Assembly: GCA_903839675.1 (NCBI GenBank)
Contig: CAIMDB010000017.1
Location: 1-59,284, forward strand
DNA length: 59,284 bases
Direction of reading: 5' to 3'
From: an uncultured Sphingomonadales bacterium
GTDB taxonomy: Bacteria > Pseudomonadota > Alphaproteobacteria > Sphingomonadales > Sphingomonadaceae
Part shown: positions 52,969 to 59,284 of the stretch, in pieces
Numbering within the stretch: the stretch's first letter is position 1
Layout: each line of letters begins with the position of its first letter
Made by a program: the position numbers and the translations under genes
Notes under the pieces: generated by a model
Told to the model about the DNA's origin: nothing
The model's input: only the letters and a program-made list of their open reading frames with translations
Database searches by the model: none

Positions 52969-53733
52969 TCATGCAACCAGCTCAAGGCGCAGTGCTTCCC
53001 GGCGCGCGGGGGTTATGCCCAGAACATCTTCGCAATAGCGGTCAACATCGCCGATTTCCTCAAGCGCGGCGTCGAGGAAGCCGGGGTGCACCGACATCAG
53101 CGTGCGCACGGCATCATCTTCCATGTCCGGCCCGAAATTGGCGCGCACGGCCTCTGCGCCCGCTGCAATGCGGCGGTCCATGTCGCCTGCGACGTTGGTC
53201 AGCAGATAATCTTCGACAATATCATCATGATGGACGCCCAATTGGTGCTGGACCAGTGCCACAGCAAGTCCGGTGCGGTCTTTACCGGCAAGGCAATGGA
53301 CAAGGCTTGGCCCATGGCCGTCGAGCAGCCGGTCAAACATCATCCGGTAGGTTTGCGTCAGGGTCGGTCGGAAGGGCATCTGCCGGTAAAGATCGACCAT
53401 GGCGTCATGCGCTTCGGCGGCCGTGCGGACGCCATTGCCTGCGTCGAGGTGTGACCCGGCACCCAGCGTGTTGCCGGGCGCAAAAACGACCTCTGCTGCA
53501 TGATCGTCCGCGCGGCGGCAGGGGTAAAGCTCCCGTTCACTGTCGCTGCGCAGATCGACGATGGTGGCCAGCGCCAATCGGCTAACGGCCTGTAAATCCT
53601 CCAGCGTCGCATCGCGGTGCTGGCCCGAACGGAACAGAGTTGCGGTCTTCACCTGCCCGCCGTCAGCGGTGCGATAGCCGCCATAATCGCGGAAATTGTG
53701 GATGCCGGTCAGGTCAAGGATGCGTGTGGTCAT
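52969..53733 (-). CDS. Tyrosine-protein phosphatase family protein
   Basis: A 254-residue protein of the PTP-like Y_phosphatase3 group. The active site is VHCLAGKDRTGLAV (Cys-X5-Arg), and TGIHNFRDYGGYRTADGG begins the N-terminal domain, as in bacterial PTPs related to MptpB. The substrate may be a phosphotyrosine protein or phosphoinositide. It is divergent from ahpC. No tyrosine kinase gene is nearby. Confidence 0.9.
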   Translation of the reverse strand: MTTRILDLTGIHNFRDYGGYRTADGGQVKTATLFRSGQHRDATLEDLQAVSRLALATIVDLRSDSERELYPCRRADDHAAEVVFAPGNTLGAGSHLDAGNGVRTAAEAHDAMVDLYRQMPFRPTLTQTYRMMFDRLLDGHGPSLVHCLAGKDRTGLAVALVQHQLGVHHDDIVEDYLLTNVAGDMDRRIAAGAEAVRANFGPDMEDDAVRTLMSVHPGFLDAALEEIGDVDRYCEDVLGITPARREALRLELVA

Positions 53734-53846
53734 GCGGCTCGTCTACCTCCGGCTCCAAAATATGCCACCGCAAATATCGCGCGCACATTGCGACAGAATG
53801 ACGTCTGGATGATTAAACGAACGGATCACTCTCATGGAATTTAATA

Positions 53847-53861
53847 ATCGACTTAGTCGAT
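53847..53861. promoter_or_regulatory. Perfect palindrome in ahpC upstream region
   Basis: ATCGAC, TTA, GTCGAT: perfect six-base arms, about 107 bp before the ahpC start, in the 235-bp gap between divergent phosphatase and ahpC genes. It could be an operator for a redox regulator; the classical OxyR pattern (ATAG spacing) is not clearly present. Confidence 0.4.
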
Positions 53862-53968
53862 CATAGAGAGCGGACAATCCAATTGGCCTTGAGCGAGTCG
53901 GCAGGGTAGATAGGCTCCACGGCATCCGTGCCGCCCTATCCTCGATACCAAAAAAAGGACAATTTCCG

Positions 53969-54532
53969 ATGGCGATCATCAACACCGAGATCAAGCCGTT
54001 CACTGCTCAGGCCTATAAGGATGGCAAGTTCATCACCGTCACCGATGGCGACGTGAAGGGCAAATGGTCGGTCTTCTTCTTCTACCCGGCGGACTTCACG
54101 TTCGTGTGCCCGACCGAGCTGGAAGACCTCGCCGACAACTATGCCGATTTCCAGTCGATGGGCGTCGAAATCTACAGCGTCTCGACCGACACGCATTTCA
54201 GCCACAAGGCTTGGGCCGATACGTCGCCTGCCATCGGCAAGATCCGCTACACGATGATCGGCGATCCGTCGGGCGTTGTGACCAACAATTTCGACGTGAT
54301 GCGTCCCGGCGTCGGCCTTGCTGACCGCGGCACCTTCGTTGTTGATCCGCAGGGCATCATCCAGGTGATGGAAATCACTTCGGAAGGCGTTGGCCGCAAC
54401 GCGGTTGAACTCGTTCGCAAGATCAAGGCCGCACAGTATGTCGCAGCGCATCCGGGTGAAGTGTGCCCGGCCAAGTGGGAAGAAGGCGAAAAGACGCTCG
54501 CTCCTTCGCTCGACCTCGTCGGCAAGATCTAA
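53969..54532 (+). CDS. ahpC: Alkyl hydroperoxide reductase subunit C
   Basis: Typical 2-Cys peroxiredoxin of 187 residues, the same length as the E. coli protein. The peroxidatic Cys47 is in [13 protein letters not shown], the resolving Cys166 in [10 protein letters not shown], and [18 protein letters not shown] matches the family. It reduces H2O2 and organic peroxides using AhpF as electron donor. It is highly likely to be induced by peroxide. AAGGA lies about 9 nt before the ATG. Confidence 0.97.
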   Translation: MAIINTEIKPFTAQAYKDGKFITVTDGDVKGKWSVFFFYPADFTFVCPTELEDLADNYADFQSMGVEIYSVSTDTHFSHKAWADTSPAIGKIRYTMIGDPSGVVTNNFDVMRPGVGLADRGTFVVDPQGIIQVMEITSEGVGRNAVELVRKIKAAQYVAAHPGEVCPAKWEEGEKTLAPSLDLVGKI

Positions 54533-54543
54533 GCAAGACCCCC

Positions 54544-54579
54544 GGCTCCGCCCTCCTCCCCCCGCTTTTGGGCGGAGCC
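54544..54579 (+). promoter_or_regulatory. Hairpin 1 between ahpC and ahpF
   Basis: GGCTCCGCCC and GGGCGGAGCC pair perfectly over ten bases with a 16-nt loop, just after the ahpC stop. Without a strong T run it probably acts as an mRNA stabiliser or partial terminator. Confidence 0.6.
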
Positions 54580-54584
54580 AAATT

Positions 54585-54611
54585 CCGGGACCAGCCTTTT
54601 GCTGGTCCCGG
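54585..54611 (+). promoter_or_regulatory. Hairpin 2 between ahpC and ahpF
   Basis: CCGGGACCAGC, the loop CTTTT and GCTGGTCCCGG form a perfect 11-bp stem. Together with hairpin 1 it lies 45 bp before the ahpF start and could keep ahpC transcripts above ahpF levels. Confidence 0.65.
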
Positions 54612-54655
54612 ACCCCAAATTTACGGCCAGTCCCTCATTTACGGAACGAACCCCC

Positions 54656-56239
54656 ATGCTTGACGCAAATCTGAAGCAGCAGCTCCAAACCTATATGGCG
54701 AACATCACGCAGCCGGTTGAGCTTGTGATGTCTCTGGATGACAGCCCCAAATCGCGCGAGCTGGACGAACTGGCAACCGAGATTGCCGCGCTTTCGGACA
54801 AGGTGACAACCGTCCGCAAGGATGACGACAAGCGCCGTCCAAGCATGATGATCCGCCGCGTCGGGACTGACATTGGCGTGCGTTTTGCCGGCATTCCGTT
54901 GGGGCACGAATTCACCTCGCTGGTGCTAGCCCTGCTGCAGGTGGGCGGTCATCCGTCCAAGGCCGCGCAGGAATTGCTGGAGCAGGTCCGCAACCTTGAC
55001 GGCGACTATGCCTTTGAAACCTATTTCTCGCTGTCGTGCCAGAACTGCCCGGATGTCGTGCAGGCGCTGAACCTGATGGCCGTCCTCAACCCGCGCATCT
55101 CGCACACCGCGATTGATGGCGCGCTGTTCCAGGATGAAGTCACCGACCGCAAGGTCATGGCCGTGCCGATGGTGTTCCTGAACGGCGACGTCTTCGGGCA
55201 GGGCCGAATGGAGCTGGAACAGATCGTCGCCAAGCTCGACAGCGGTGCCGAAGCCAAGGCCGCGGCAAAGATTGCTGCCAAGGATGCGTTCGACGTGCTC
55301 ATCGTTGGCGGTGGACCCGCTGGCGCGGCCGCGGCCATCTATGCTGCGCGCAAGGGCATCAACACCGGCATCGTCGCCGAACGCTTCGGCGGTCAGGTGC
55401 TCGACACCATGGGCATTGAGAACTTCATCTCCGTTTCGCACACCGAAGGGCCAAAGCTCGTCGCGCAGCTGGAGCAGCATGTGAAGGACTATGACGTCGA
55501 CGTCATGAACCTGCAGCGCGCGGAAAAGCTCATCCCTGCGGCCAGCGAAGGCGGCCTGCACGAAGTCGTGCTGGCGAACGGCGCGCATGTGAAGGCCCGC
55601 ACGCTCATCCTCTCCACCGGCGCGCGCTGGCGGCAGATGGGCGTGCCCGGCGAAGATGAATATCGCAACAGGGGCGTGGCCTATTGCCCGCACTGCGACG
55701 GCCCCTTGTACAAGGGCAAGCGCGTGGCGGTGATCGGTGGTGGTAACAGCGGCGTGGAAGCGGCCATCGATCTCGCGGGCATTGTCGCTGAAGTGACGCT
55801 GATCGAATTCGACAGCCAGCTGCGGGCCGATGCGGTGCTGCAGCGCAAGCTGCACAGCCTGCCCAATGTCCGCGTGATCGTCTCTGCGCTCTCGACCGAA
55901 GTGCAGGGCGATGGCGAGAAGGTGACGGGCCTGAGCTATAAGGACCGGACGACCGACCAGCTGCACCACATTCCGTTGGAAGGAATCTTCGTCCAAATCG
56001 GCCTCGTGCCGAATACGGAATGGCTAAAGGATGTCGTGGCGCTCAGCCCGCGCGGCGAGATTGAGATCGACGCCAAGGGCGCGACCAACATTCCCGGCGT
56101 GTTTGCGGCAGGCGATGTGACGACCGTTCCGTATAAGCAGATCATCATTGCGACGGGCGAAGGATCAAAAGCGGCGCTCTCTGCGTTTGACTATATGATC
56201 CGCTTGCCTGCTGAACAAACAGAAGCGCTCGCTGCCTAA
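54656..56239 (+). CDS. ahpF: Alkyl hydroperoxide reductase subunit F
   Basis: Flavoprotein that passes electrons from NADH to AhpC. The 527-residue protein has an N-terminal double-thioredoxin-like domain with the active pair CQNC (128-131), then FAD-binding [19 protein letters not shown], the thioredoxin-reductase-like CPHC, and [19 protein letters not shown] for NADH. The end [18 protein letters not shown] is typical. ATG 54656 fits the family start; an upstream extension lies across the hairpins. Confidence 0.96.
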   Translation: MLDANLKQQLQTYMANITQPVELVMSLDDSPKSRELDELATEIAALSDKVTTVRKDDDKRRPSMMIRRVGTDIGVRFAGIPLGHEFTSLVLALLQVGGHPSKAAQELLEQVRNLDGDYAFETYFSLSCQNCPDVVQALNLMAVLNPRISHTAIDGALFQDEVTDRKVMAVPMVFLNGDVFGQGRMELEQIVAKLDSGAEAKAAAKIAAKDAFDVLIVGGGPAGAAAAIYAARKGINTGIVAERFGGQVLDTMGIENFISVSHTEGPKLVAQLEQHVKDYDVDVMNLQRAEKLIPAASEGGLHEVVLANGAHVKARTLILSTGARWRQMGVPGEDEYRNRGVAYCPHCDGPLYKGKRVAVIGGGNSGVEAAIDLAGIVAEVTLIEFDSQLRADAVLQRKLHSLPNVRVIVSALSTEVQGDGEKVTGLSYKDRTTDQLHHIPLEGIFVQIGLVPNTEWLKDVVALSPRGEIEIDAKGATNIPGVFAAGDVTTVPYKQIIIATGEGSKAALSAFDYMIRLPAEQTEALAA

Positions 56240-56249
56240 TCCCTCAGGC

Positions 56250-56325
56250 CGTCATTGCGAGCGCAGCGCGGCAATCCAGAAGCGCGTTGTCCGTCTGGAT
56301 TGCTTCGCTTTGCTCGCAATGACGC
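56250..56325. repeat. Palindromic repeat family E
   Basis: CGTCATTGCGAGCGCAGCGC then GGCAATCCAGA at the left is matched by TCTGGATTGC and TTTGCTCGCAATGACG at the right. It lies in the convergent gap after ahpF. Confidence 0.85.
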
Positions 56326-56336
56326 AGTGGCCGTGA

Positions 56337-57611
56337 TCAGGCCGGGACGAACAGGAACCAGAAGAAGATTGCGGTTGCCGCTGCCATCACGGCGGTGGCA
56401 CCCCAGCCCCAAAGGGTCGCACGATGGGGGAGCACCAGCTCCCCCATCGCCTTTTCGTTGCGGACGATCAGCATCATCACGGCCATCAGGGGCGCTGCCA
56501 GAACGCCATTGACGACAGCGGCCCAGTAAAGCGCTTTGGCCGGATCAATCCCGCCCATATTCACAAGTCCGCCGACCAGCGTGGTGGCCGCGATTGTGCT
56601 GTAAAAGAATTTGGCCTGTAACGGCTTCGATGCAAGGCTGCCCGTCCGCCCCATCATTTCCGTGACAGCATAAGCGGCTGACCCCGCCAGCACCGGAACC
56701 GCCAGCATCCCCGTTCCGATAATGCCCAACGCGAACAGGGCAAAGGCAAGATCCCCTGCGATGGGCCGCAGCGCTTCTGCTGCTTGGGAGGATGTCTCAA
56801 TATTGGTGATGCCATGGGCGTGCAGCGTGGCCGCCGTCGCAAACACGATGGCGAGCGAGATCAGGGAACTAAACGCCATCCCCGTCAGCGTATCAACGCG
56901 GATACGTTCCAGCTCCGGCCCTGCTGTCCGCGGCGTCTCGTAAAGCGGCTTGGCATGGTGCCGGTGCTGCTCTTCAATCTCCTGCCCCGCCTGCCAGAAG
57001 AAGAGATAAGGGCTGATTGTGGTGCCAAGAATAGCGACCAGCGCGGTCGCATAGGTCGGTGTCCATTCGACGTCGGGAATGATCAGCCCTTTGAACGCTT
57101 CGCCCCAGGGCACGTCGGCCACCATCACAACGGCCACATAAGTGAACAGCGACAGGGTGCTCCATTTCAGCACATTGGCGTAGCGCGCATAAGGCATCAC
57201 AACCTCAAGCACGACGCAGATGATGCCAAAGGCCAGCGTGAAGAGCGCCGCATTGCCGCCGGTGAGGAGTTGCAGCGCCGCGCCCATCGCGCTCAGGTCC
57301 GCGCCCAGATTGATGACATTGGCAATCAGCAGCAGGGACACGATCATGAAAAGCAGGCTGCGCGGATAATGCCGCCGCACATTGGCGGCGATCCCCCGGC
57401 CGGTCACGCGGCCAATCTGTGCAGCGACCTCTTGAATGACGACCATCAGCGGGAAGGAAAAGAGGAACGTCCAGGCAAGGCCATAGCCAAATTGGGCGCC
57501 AACTTGGCTGTGCGTGCCGATGCCGGAGGGATCATCATCCGCGGCGCCCGTGATGAGGCCGGGTCCGAGGCGTGATAGAAACCCTTTGGGGGATGGGGTG
57601 TCTTTCTGCAT
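56337..57611 (-). CDS. Nramp-like divalent metal transporter, divergent
   Basis: A 424-residue inner-membrane protein with about eleven hydrophobic helices. The TM1 segment reads LGPGLITGAADDDPSGIGTH, where classical Nramp proteins have DPGN, and TM6 reads GTTISPYLFFWQAGQE where they have a MPH motif. The overall layout is Nramp-like, so a metal ion is probably carried, but both substrate-site motifs differ; it could be a magnesium-type or otherwise specialised member. It starts at ATG 57611. A possible metal-responsive palindrome lies in the upstream gap. Confidence 0.88.
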   Translation of the reverse strand: MQKDTPSPKGFLSRLGPGLITGAADDDPSGIGTHSQVGAQFGYGLAWTFLFSFPLMVVIQEVAAQIGRVTGRGIAANVRRHYPRSLLFMIVSLLLIANVINLGADLSAMGAALQLLTGGNAALFTLAFGIICVVLEVVMPYARYANVLKWSTLSLFTYVAVVMVADVPWGEAFKGLIIPDVEWTPTYATALVAILGTTISPYLFFWQAGQEIEEQHRHHAKPLYETPRTAGPELERIRVDTLTGMAFSSLISLAIVFATAATLHAHGITNIETSSQAAEALRPIAGDLAFALFALGIIGTGMLAVPVLAGSAAYAVTEMMGRTGSLASKPLQAKFFYSTIAATTLVGGLVNMGGIDPAKALYWAAVVNGVLAAPLMAVMMLIVRNEKAMGELVLPHRATLWGWGATAVMAAATAIFFWFLFVPA

Positions 57612-57715
57612 GTCGCGGTGATGCCACTCTTCTCAAAGAGAGACCAGCGCACAGTTGCGCAGCGTGGAGAAGGGTTTCTTACGCAAACCATTCTTCGGCC
57701 AGATAAATTTACTGT

Positions 57716-57739
57716 TGACGATAGTCTCAATTGTTATCA
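57716..57739. promoter_or_regulatory. Possible Fur-type box between Nramp and small protein
   Basis: TGACGATA, eight bases, TGTTATCA: a 24-bp imperfect dyad in which about five of eight arm positions agree. Fur-family boxes have this AT-rich TGA-ATA pattern. It lies about 105 bp upstream of the transporter start. Confidence 0.3.
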
Positions 57740-57797
57740 GTCTCTGTTCCCGGAGCCGCCAAAGGTGGCCCGGGGGTAAATGGGAGAGGGCTTAGGG

Positions 57798-58025
57798 ATG
57801 GTTCGCCTTCGTAATGAAGACGTGACACAGCTGCGGCTTGTGTCAGATCAGGTCGGCACTGCTGAAACTGCCGACGACATGAAGCATTTCGTGATGGGCA
57901 TGATCGCGGTCGCCTTGGTGCTGTGCATTGTGATCGGCAGTGTACTGGTGTCAGACGTGCTGCGGATCCTCTCCGCCATGGTCTGCGATACGTTTGATTT
58001 TCCGACATTCGTGAGTTTTCACTGA
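57798..58025 (+). CDS. Small single-helix membrane protein
   Basis: A 75-residue protein (MVRLRNEDVTQLRLVSDQVG, then a membrane helix FVMGMIAVALVLCIVIGSVL). An in-frame ATG at 57780 would add six residues. No family was recognised. It diverges from the Nramp-like gene and could share its regulation. Its ending FDFPTFVSFH is aromatic-rich. Short length makes it less certain. Confidence 0.55.
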   Translation: MVRLRNEDVTQLRLVSDQVGTAETADDMKHFVMGMIAVALVLCIVIGSVLVSDVLRILSAMVCDTFDFPTFVSFH

Positions 58026-58336
58026 CGCCTCTTTTCTGGCTGCAGGCCGGGTTAGGGGTTCAGGCGGAGACGCGGAGGACGCGGAGGGTGTTGTTGGGAC
58101 GTCTTCTCCAACGCCGCCACCTTTTGTGCTCCGGACCTGTTCCGGAGCCCATCTTGCCGCCTGCGCACTGTTTGGGCCCTAGGCTCCGGTTCAAGCCCGG
58201 AGCACAACAAGAAGCTCCTCCGGTTCAAGCCCGGAGCACAATCTGTGTCTCCGCGCCTCCGCGTGAACCTTGTGGCAGCCCAGTTCACGCGAAGGCCGCG
58301 AAGGAAAGAAGCCCGCGAAGGGTGTCTCCCCACCTC

Positions 58337-58374
58337 GTCATGCTGAACTTGTTTCAGCATCCATGAACACCGCC
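58337..58374. repeat. Palindromic repeat family D, copy 2
   Basis: Begins GTCATGCTGAACTTGTTTCA and ends AACACCGCC. It is an exact 38-bp match to 12315-12352. The right-hand mate (TGGATCCTGAACCAAGTTCA, then GGATGAC) is displaced to 58686-58714, so the unit has been split by other repeats. Confidence 0.85.
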
Positions 58375-58614
58375 ATCTAAATGTTCACGCGGAGGTTTTG
58401 GATCCTCCCCCATCGGGGGAGGTGGCGGCCCGCAGGGCTGACGGAGGGGGCGTCGGGCGCATGTTGCATTCCTCAGTATCGCACCCAGACCGGCTCCCCC
58501 TCCAACATGCTGCGCATGGTCAACTTATCCGCCAGCTTGCCCCCGGCAAACTGCCTGATTGCGTTCCCCCGATGGGGGAGGATTTGGAACCTCAGCGCCC
58601 CCCCCCCCCCCGCG

Positions 58615-58637
58615 CTCAGGCTGAGCTTGTCGAAGCC
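58615..58637. repeat. Palindromic repeat family A, single arm
   Basis: CTCAGGCTGAGCTTGTCGAAG then CC. Only one arm is present, next to the 14-base C run at 58598-58611. Confidence 0.75.
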
Positions 58638-58741
58638 CCTCTGCGTCCTCTGCGCCTCTGCGCGAACCAGACTGCCGCGACGCCAATGGATCCTGAACCA
58701 AGTTCAGGATGACGGTTAAAGGGGGTGCCGTTCCCCCTTCG

Positions 58742-58832
58742 GTCATTCCCGCGCAGGCGGGAACCCAGGGTCACTGTCTTTGCCGGTCTTGCGCCTGAGG
58801 TGTTCATGGATCCCCGCCGTCGCGGGGATGAC
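58742..58832. repeat. Palindromic repeat family B, copy 4
   Basis: GTCATTCCCGCGCAGGCGGG at the left and CCCCGCCGTCGCGGGGATGAC at the right, inverted. It ends 18 bp before the stop of a truncated gene on the minus strand. Confidence 0.87.
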
Positions 58833-58850
58833 GATGGGCGGGGGGCGTCG

Positions 58851-59075
58851 TCAGGACATCACCCTCTCCCCCGAGCCAAAGCCCGCAACGCCCGTCATGT
58901 CATAGGCAATGGCGTAAAAACCGGCGGCTTCCCAGCCAGCTCTTTGTGCCGCCGTCGCTGGCGTCAGGGTCGCATTTCCTATCCGCCCGCCTTCTTCCAG
59001 ACCTTCAACGCCTACGCCATAGCCACGATTGTAGGAATCCATCGAAAGGATTGCCAAGAGCAGGTCGCGGTTCAT
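58851..59075 (-). pseudogene. Probable N-terminal remnant of a lipase-like gene
   Basis: A 74-residue frame: MNRDLLLAILSMDSYNRGYG, then GRIGNATLTPATAAQRAGWE and FYAIAYDMTGVAGFGSGERV, ending VMS. Intact relatives as I recall them continue after the GERV point with a sequence like SYRGTD of an alpha/beta hydrolase, but here a stop comes at once and repeat family B follows. This suggests truncation at the repeat. The start overlaps the upstream partial gene as ATGA. An intact short protein cannot be excluded. Confidence 0.45.
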
Positions 59076-59284
59076 CGCGGGGTCCTTCTGAAATCAAGGA
59101 AACTCAGCCTTTGCGCGAGGGTCGGCGTGGCCGTGACGCCCATTGTCGGATCAAGCCCTCCGTCGGCGCTTTTCCCCAACCACCCCAACCGTTTCTCAAT
59201 CCCCGTGGTGACGGGGTCTTTGGTGACCTCGACGGTGATGCGTTTGAGGGTGACGCCCGGCCCGAAGCTGGCGGCAAGGTTTGC
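59072..59284 (-). CDS. 3' end of unknown gene, cut by window edge
   Basis: The minus-strand frame is open to the right edge and gives 70 residues before its stop: ANLAASFGPGVTLKRITVEV, GIEKRLGWLGKSADGG, and the end LSFLDFRRTPR. The stop overlaps the start of the next (truncated) gene as ATGA, typical of operon genes. No family was recognised. The N-terminal part lies outside the window. Confidence 0.6.
   Translation of the reverse strand, partial: ANLAASFGPGVTLKRITVEVTKDPVTTGIEKRLGWLGKSADGGLDPTMGVTATPTLAQRLSFLDFRRTPR

Larger units (their letters stand above)
58026..58850. other. Repeat-only stretch, no gene
   Basis: About 0.8 kb with no credible gene. It holds GC-rich repeat fragments from several families: two direct copies of CTCCGGTTCAAGCCCGGAGC (58184 and 58217), an exact 38-bp copy of family D (58337), its mate (58686-58714), a CTCCCCCATCGGGGGAGG element (58402-58452) with a partner near 58562, one arm of family A (58615-58637), a 14-base C run (58598-58611) and family B copy 4 (58742-58832). 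Confidence 0.8.

Noticed and set aside
58337-58832. CRISPR array
   Set aside because: Repeat units differ in family and spacing, lack regular spacers, and there are no cas genes in the window.

Overview
The window reads as a chromosomal stretch of an alphaproteobacterium, most likely of the order Sphingomonadales. Pointers are the CcrM-type GANTC methyltransferase next to rnhB, a split NAD(P) transhydrogenase alpha subunit beside the tiny aa3 oxidase subunit IV, a PEPxxWA-type C-terminal sorting signal, two DUF4402 proteins, an ornithine decarboxylase paired with a deoxyhypusine-synthase-like enzyme (homospermidine-type polyamines), and GC-rich intergenic DNA packed with palindromic repeats. 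No rRNA, tRNA, CRISPR array, prophage or complete insertion sequence was seen. Most of the window is housekeeping genes.

Layout. 1-0.9 kb: 3' end of a trimeric YadA-type adhesin. 1-7.4 kb: ilvD, a lipoprotein, a PAP2-type membrane phosphatase/transferase, nnr and an RNA methyltransferase, a MAPEG protein. 7.4-12.4 kb: a GIY-YIG nuclease bracketed by repeats, the polyamine pair, threonine dehydratase, two small membrane proteins. 12.4-18.5 kb: tldD, two DUF4402 secreted proteins around a zinc-finger gene, an ABC ATPase, a DUF559 nuclease bracketed by a second repeat family, nadB. 18.6-24.2 kb: an XRE/membrane-protein operon with paired operators, thrS, 3-hydroxybutyrate dehydrogenase, a zinc peptidase, an LD-carboxypeptidase. 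24.4-29.5 kb: hflK-hflC-degP (membrane quality control) divergent from mrp and a CoA-binding protein. 29.5-35.3 kb: PEP-CTERM protein, inositol-phosphatase-like protein, pmbA, ubiA, rsmE, DUF2855. 35.4-39.5 kb: XRE regulator, SurA/EpsD-like lipoprotein, two glycosyltransferases. 39.5-43 kb: pntA operon and a sigma-54-type regulator with a changed GAFTGA loop. 43.2-49.8 kb: pentapeptide protein, folP-ccrM-rnhB, thiD-DUF1272-glmM. 49.9-57.6 kb: SH3 protein, a two-component system, a tyrosine phosphatase, ahpC-ahpF, an Nramp-like transporter. 57.8-59.3 kb: a small membrane protein, about 0.8 kb of pure repeat debris, a truncated gene and the 3' end of another.

The most striking signals are: (1) eight GANTC sites plus a perfect DnaA box in about 150 bp directly upstream of ccrM, the enzyme that methylates GANTC; (2) two small nuclease genes of unrelated folds (GIY-YIG and DUF559), each bracketed by direct copies of a different palindromic repeat family, which resembles the known RAYT/REP arrangement but with other nucleases; (3) at least six palindromic repeat families in intergenic DNA, two of which have run into coding sequence and supply the C-termini of the DUF559 protein and ThiD; (4) a pntA operon carrying an unknown secreted protein between its halves and no pntB next to it; (5) paired operator palindromes upstream of a membrane-protein/XRE operon.

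All function calls come from reading motifs and from knowledge of the families; no database search was run.
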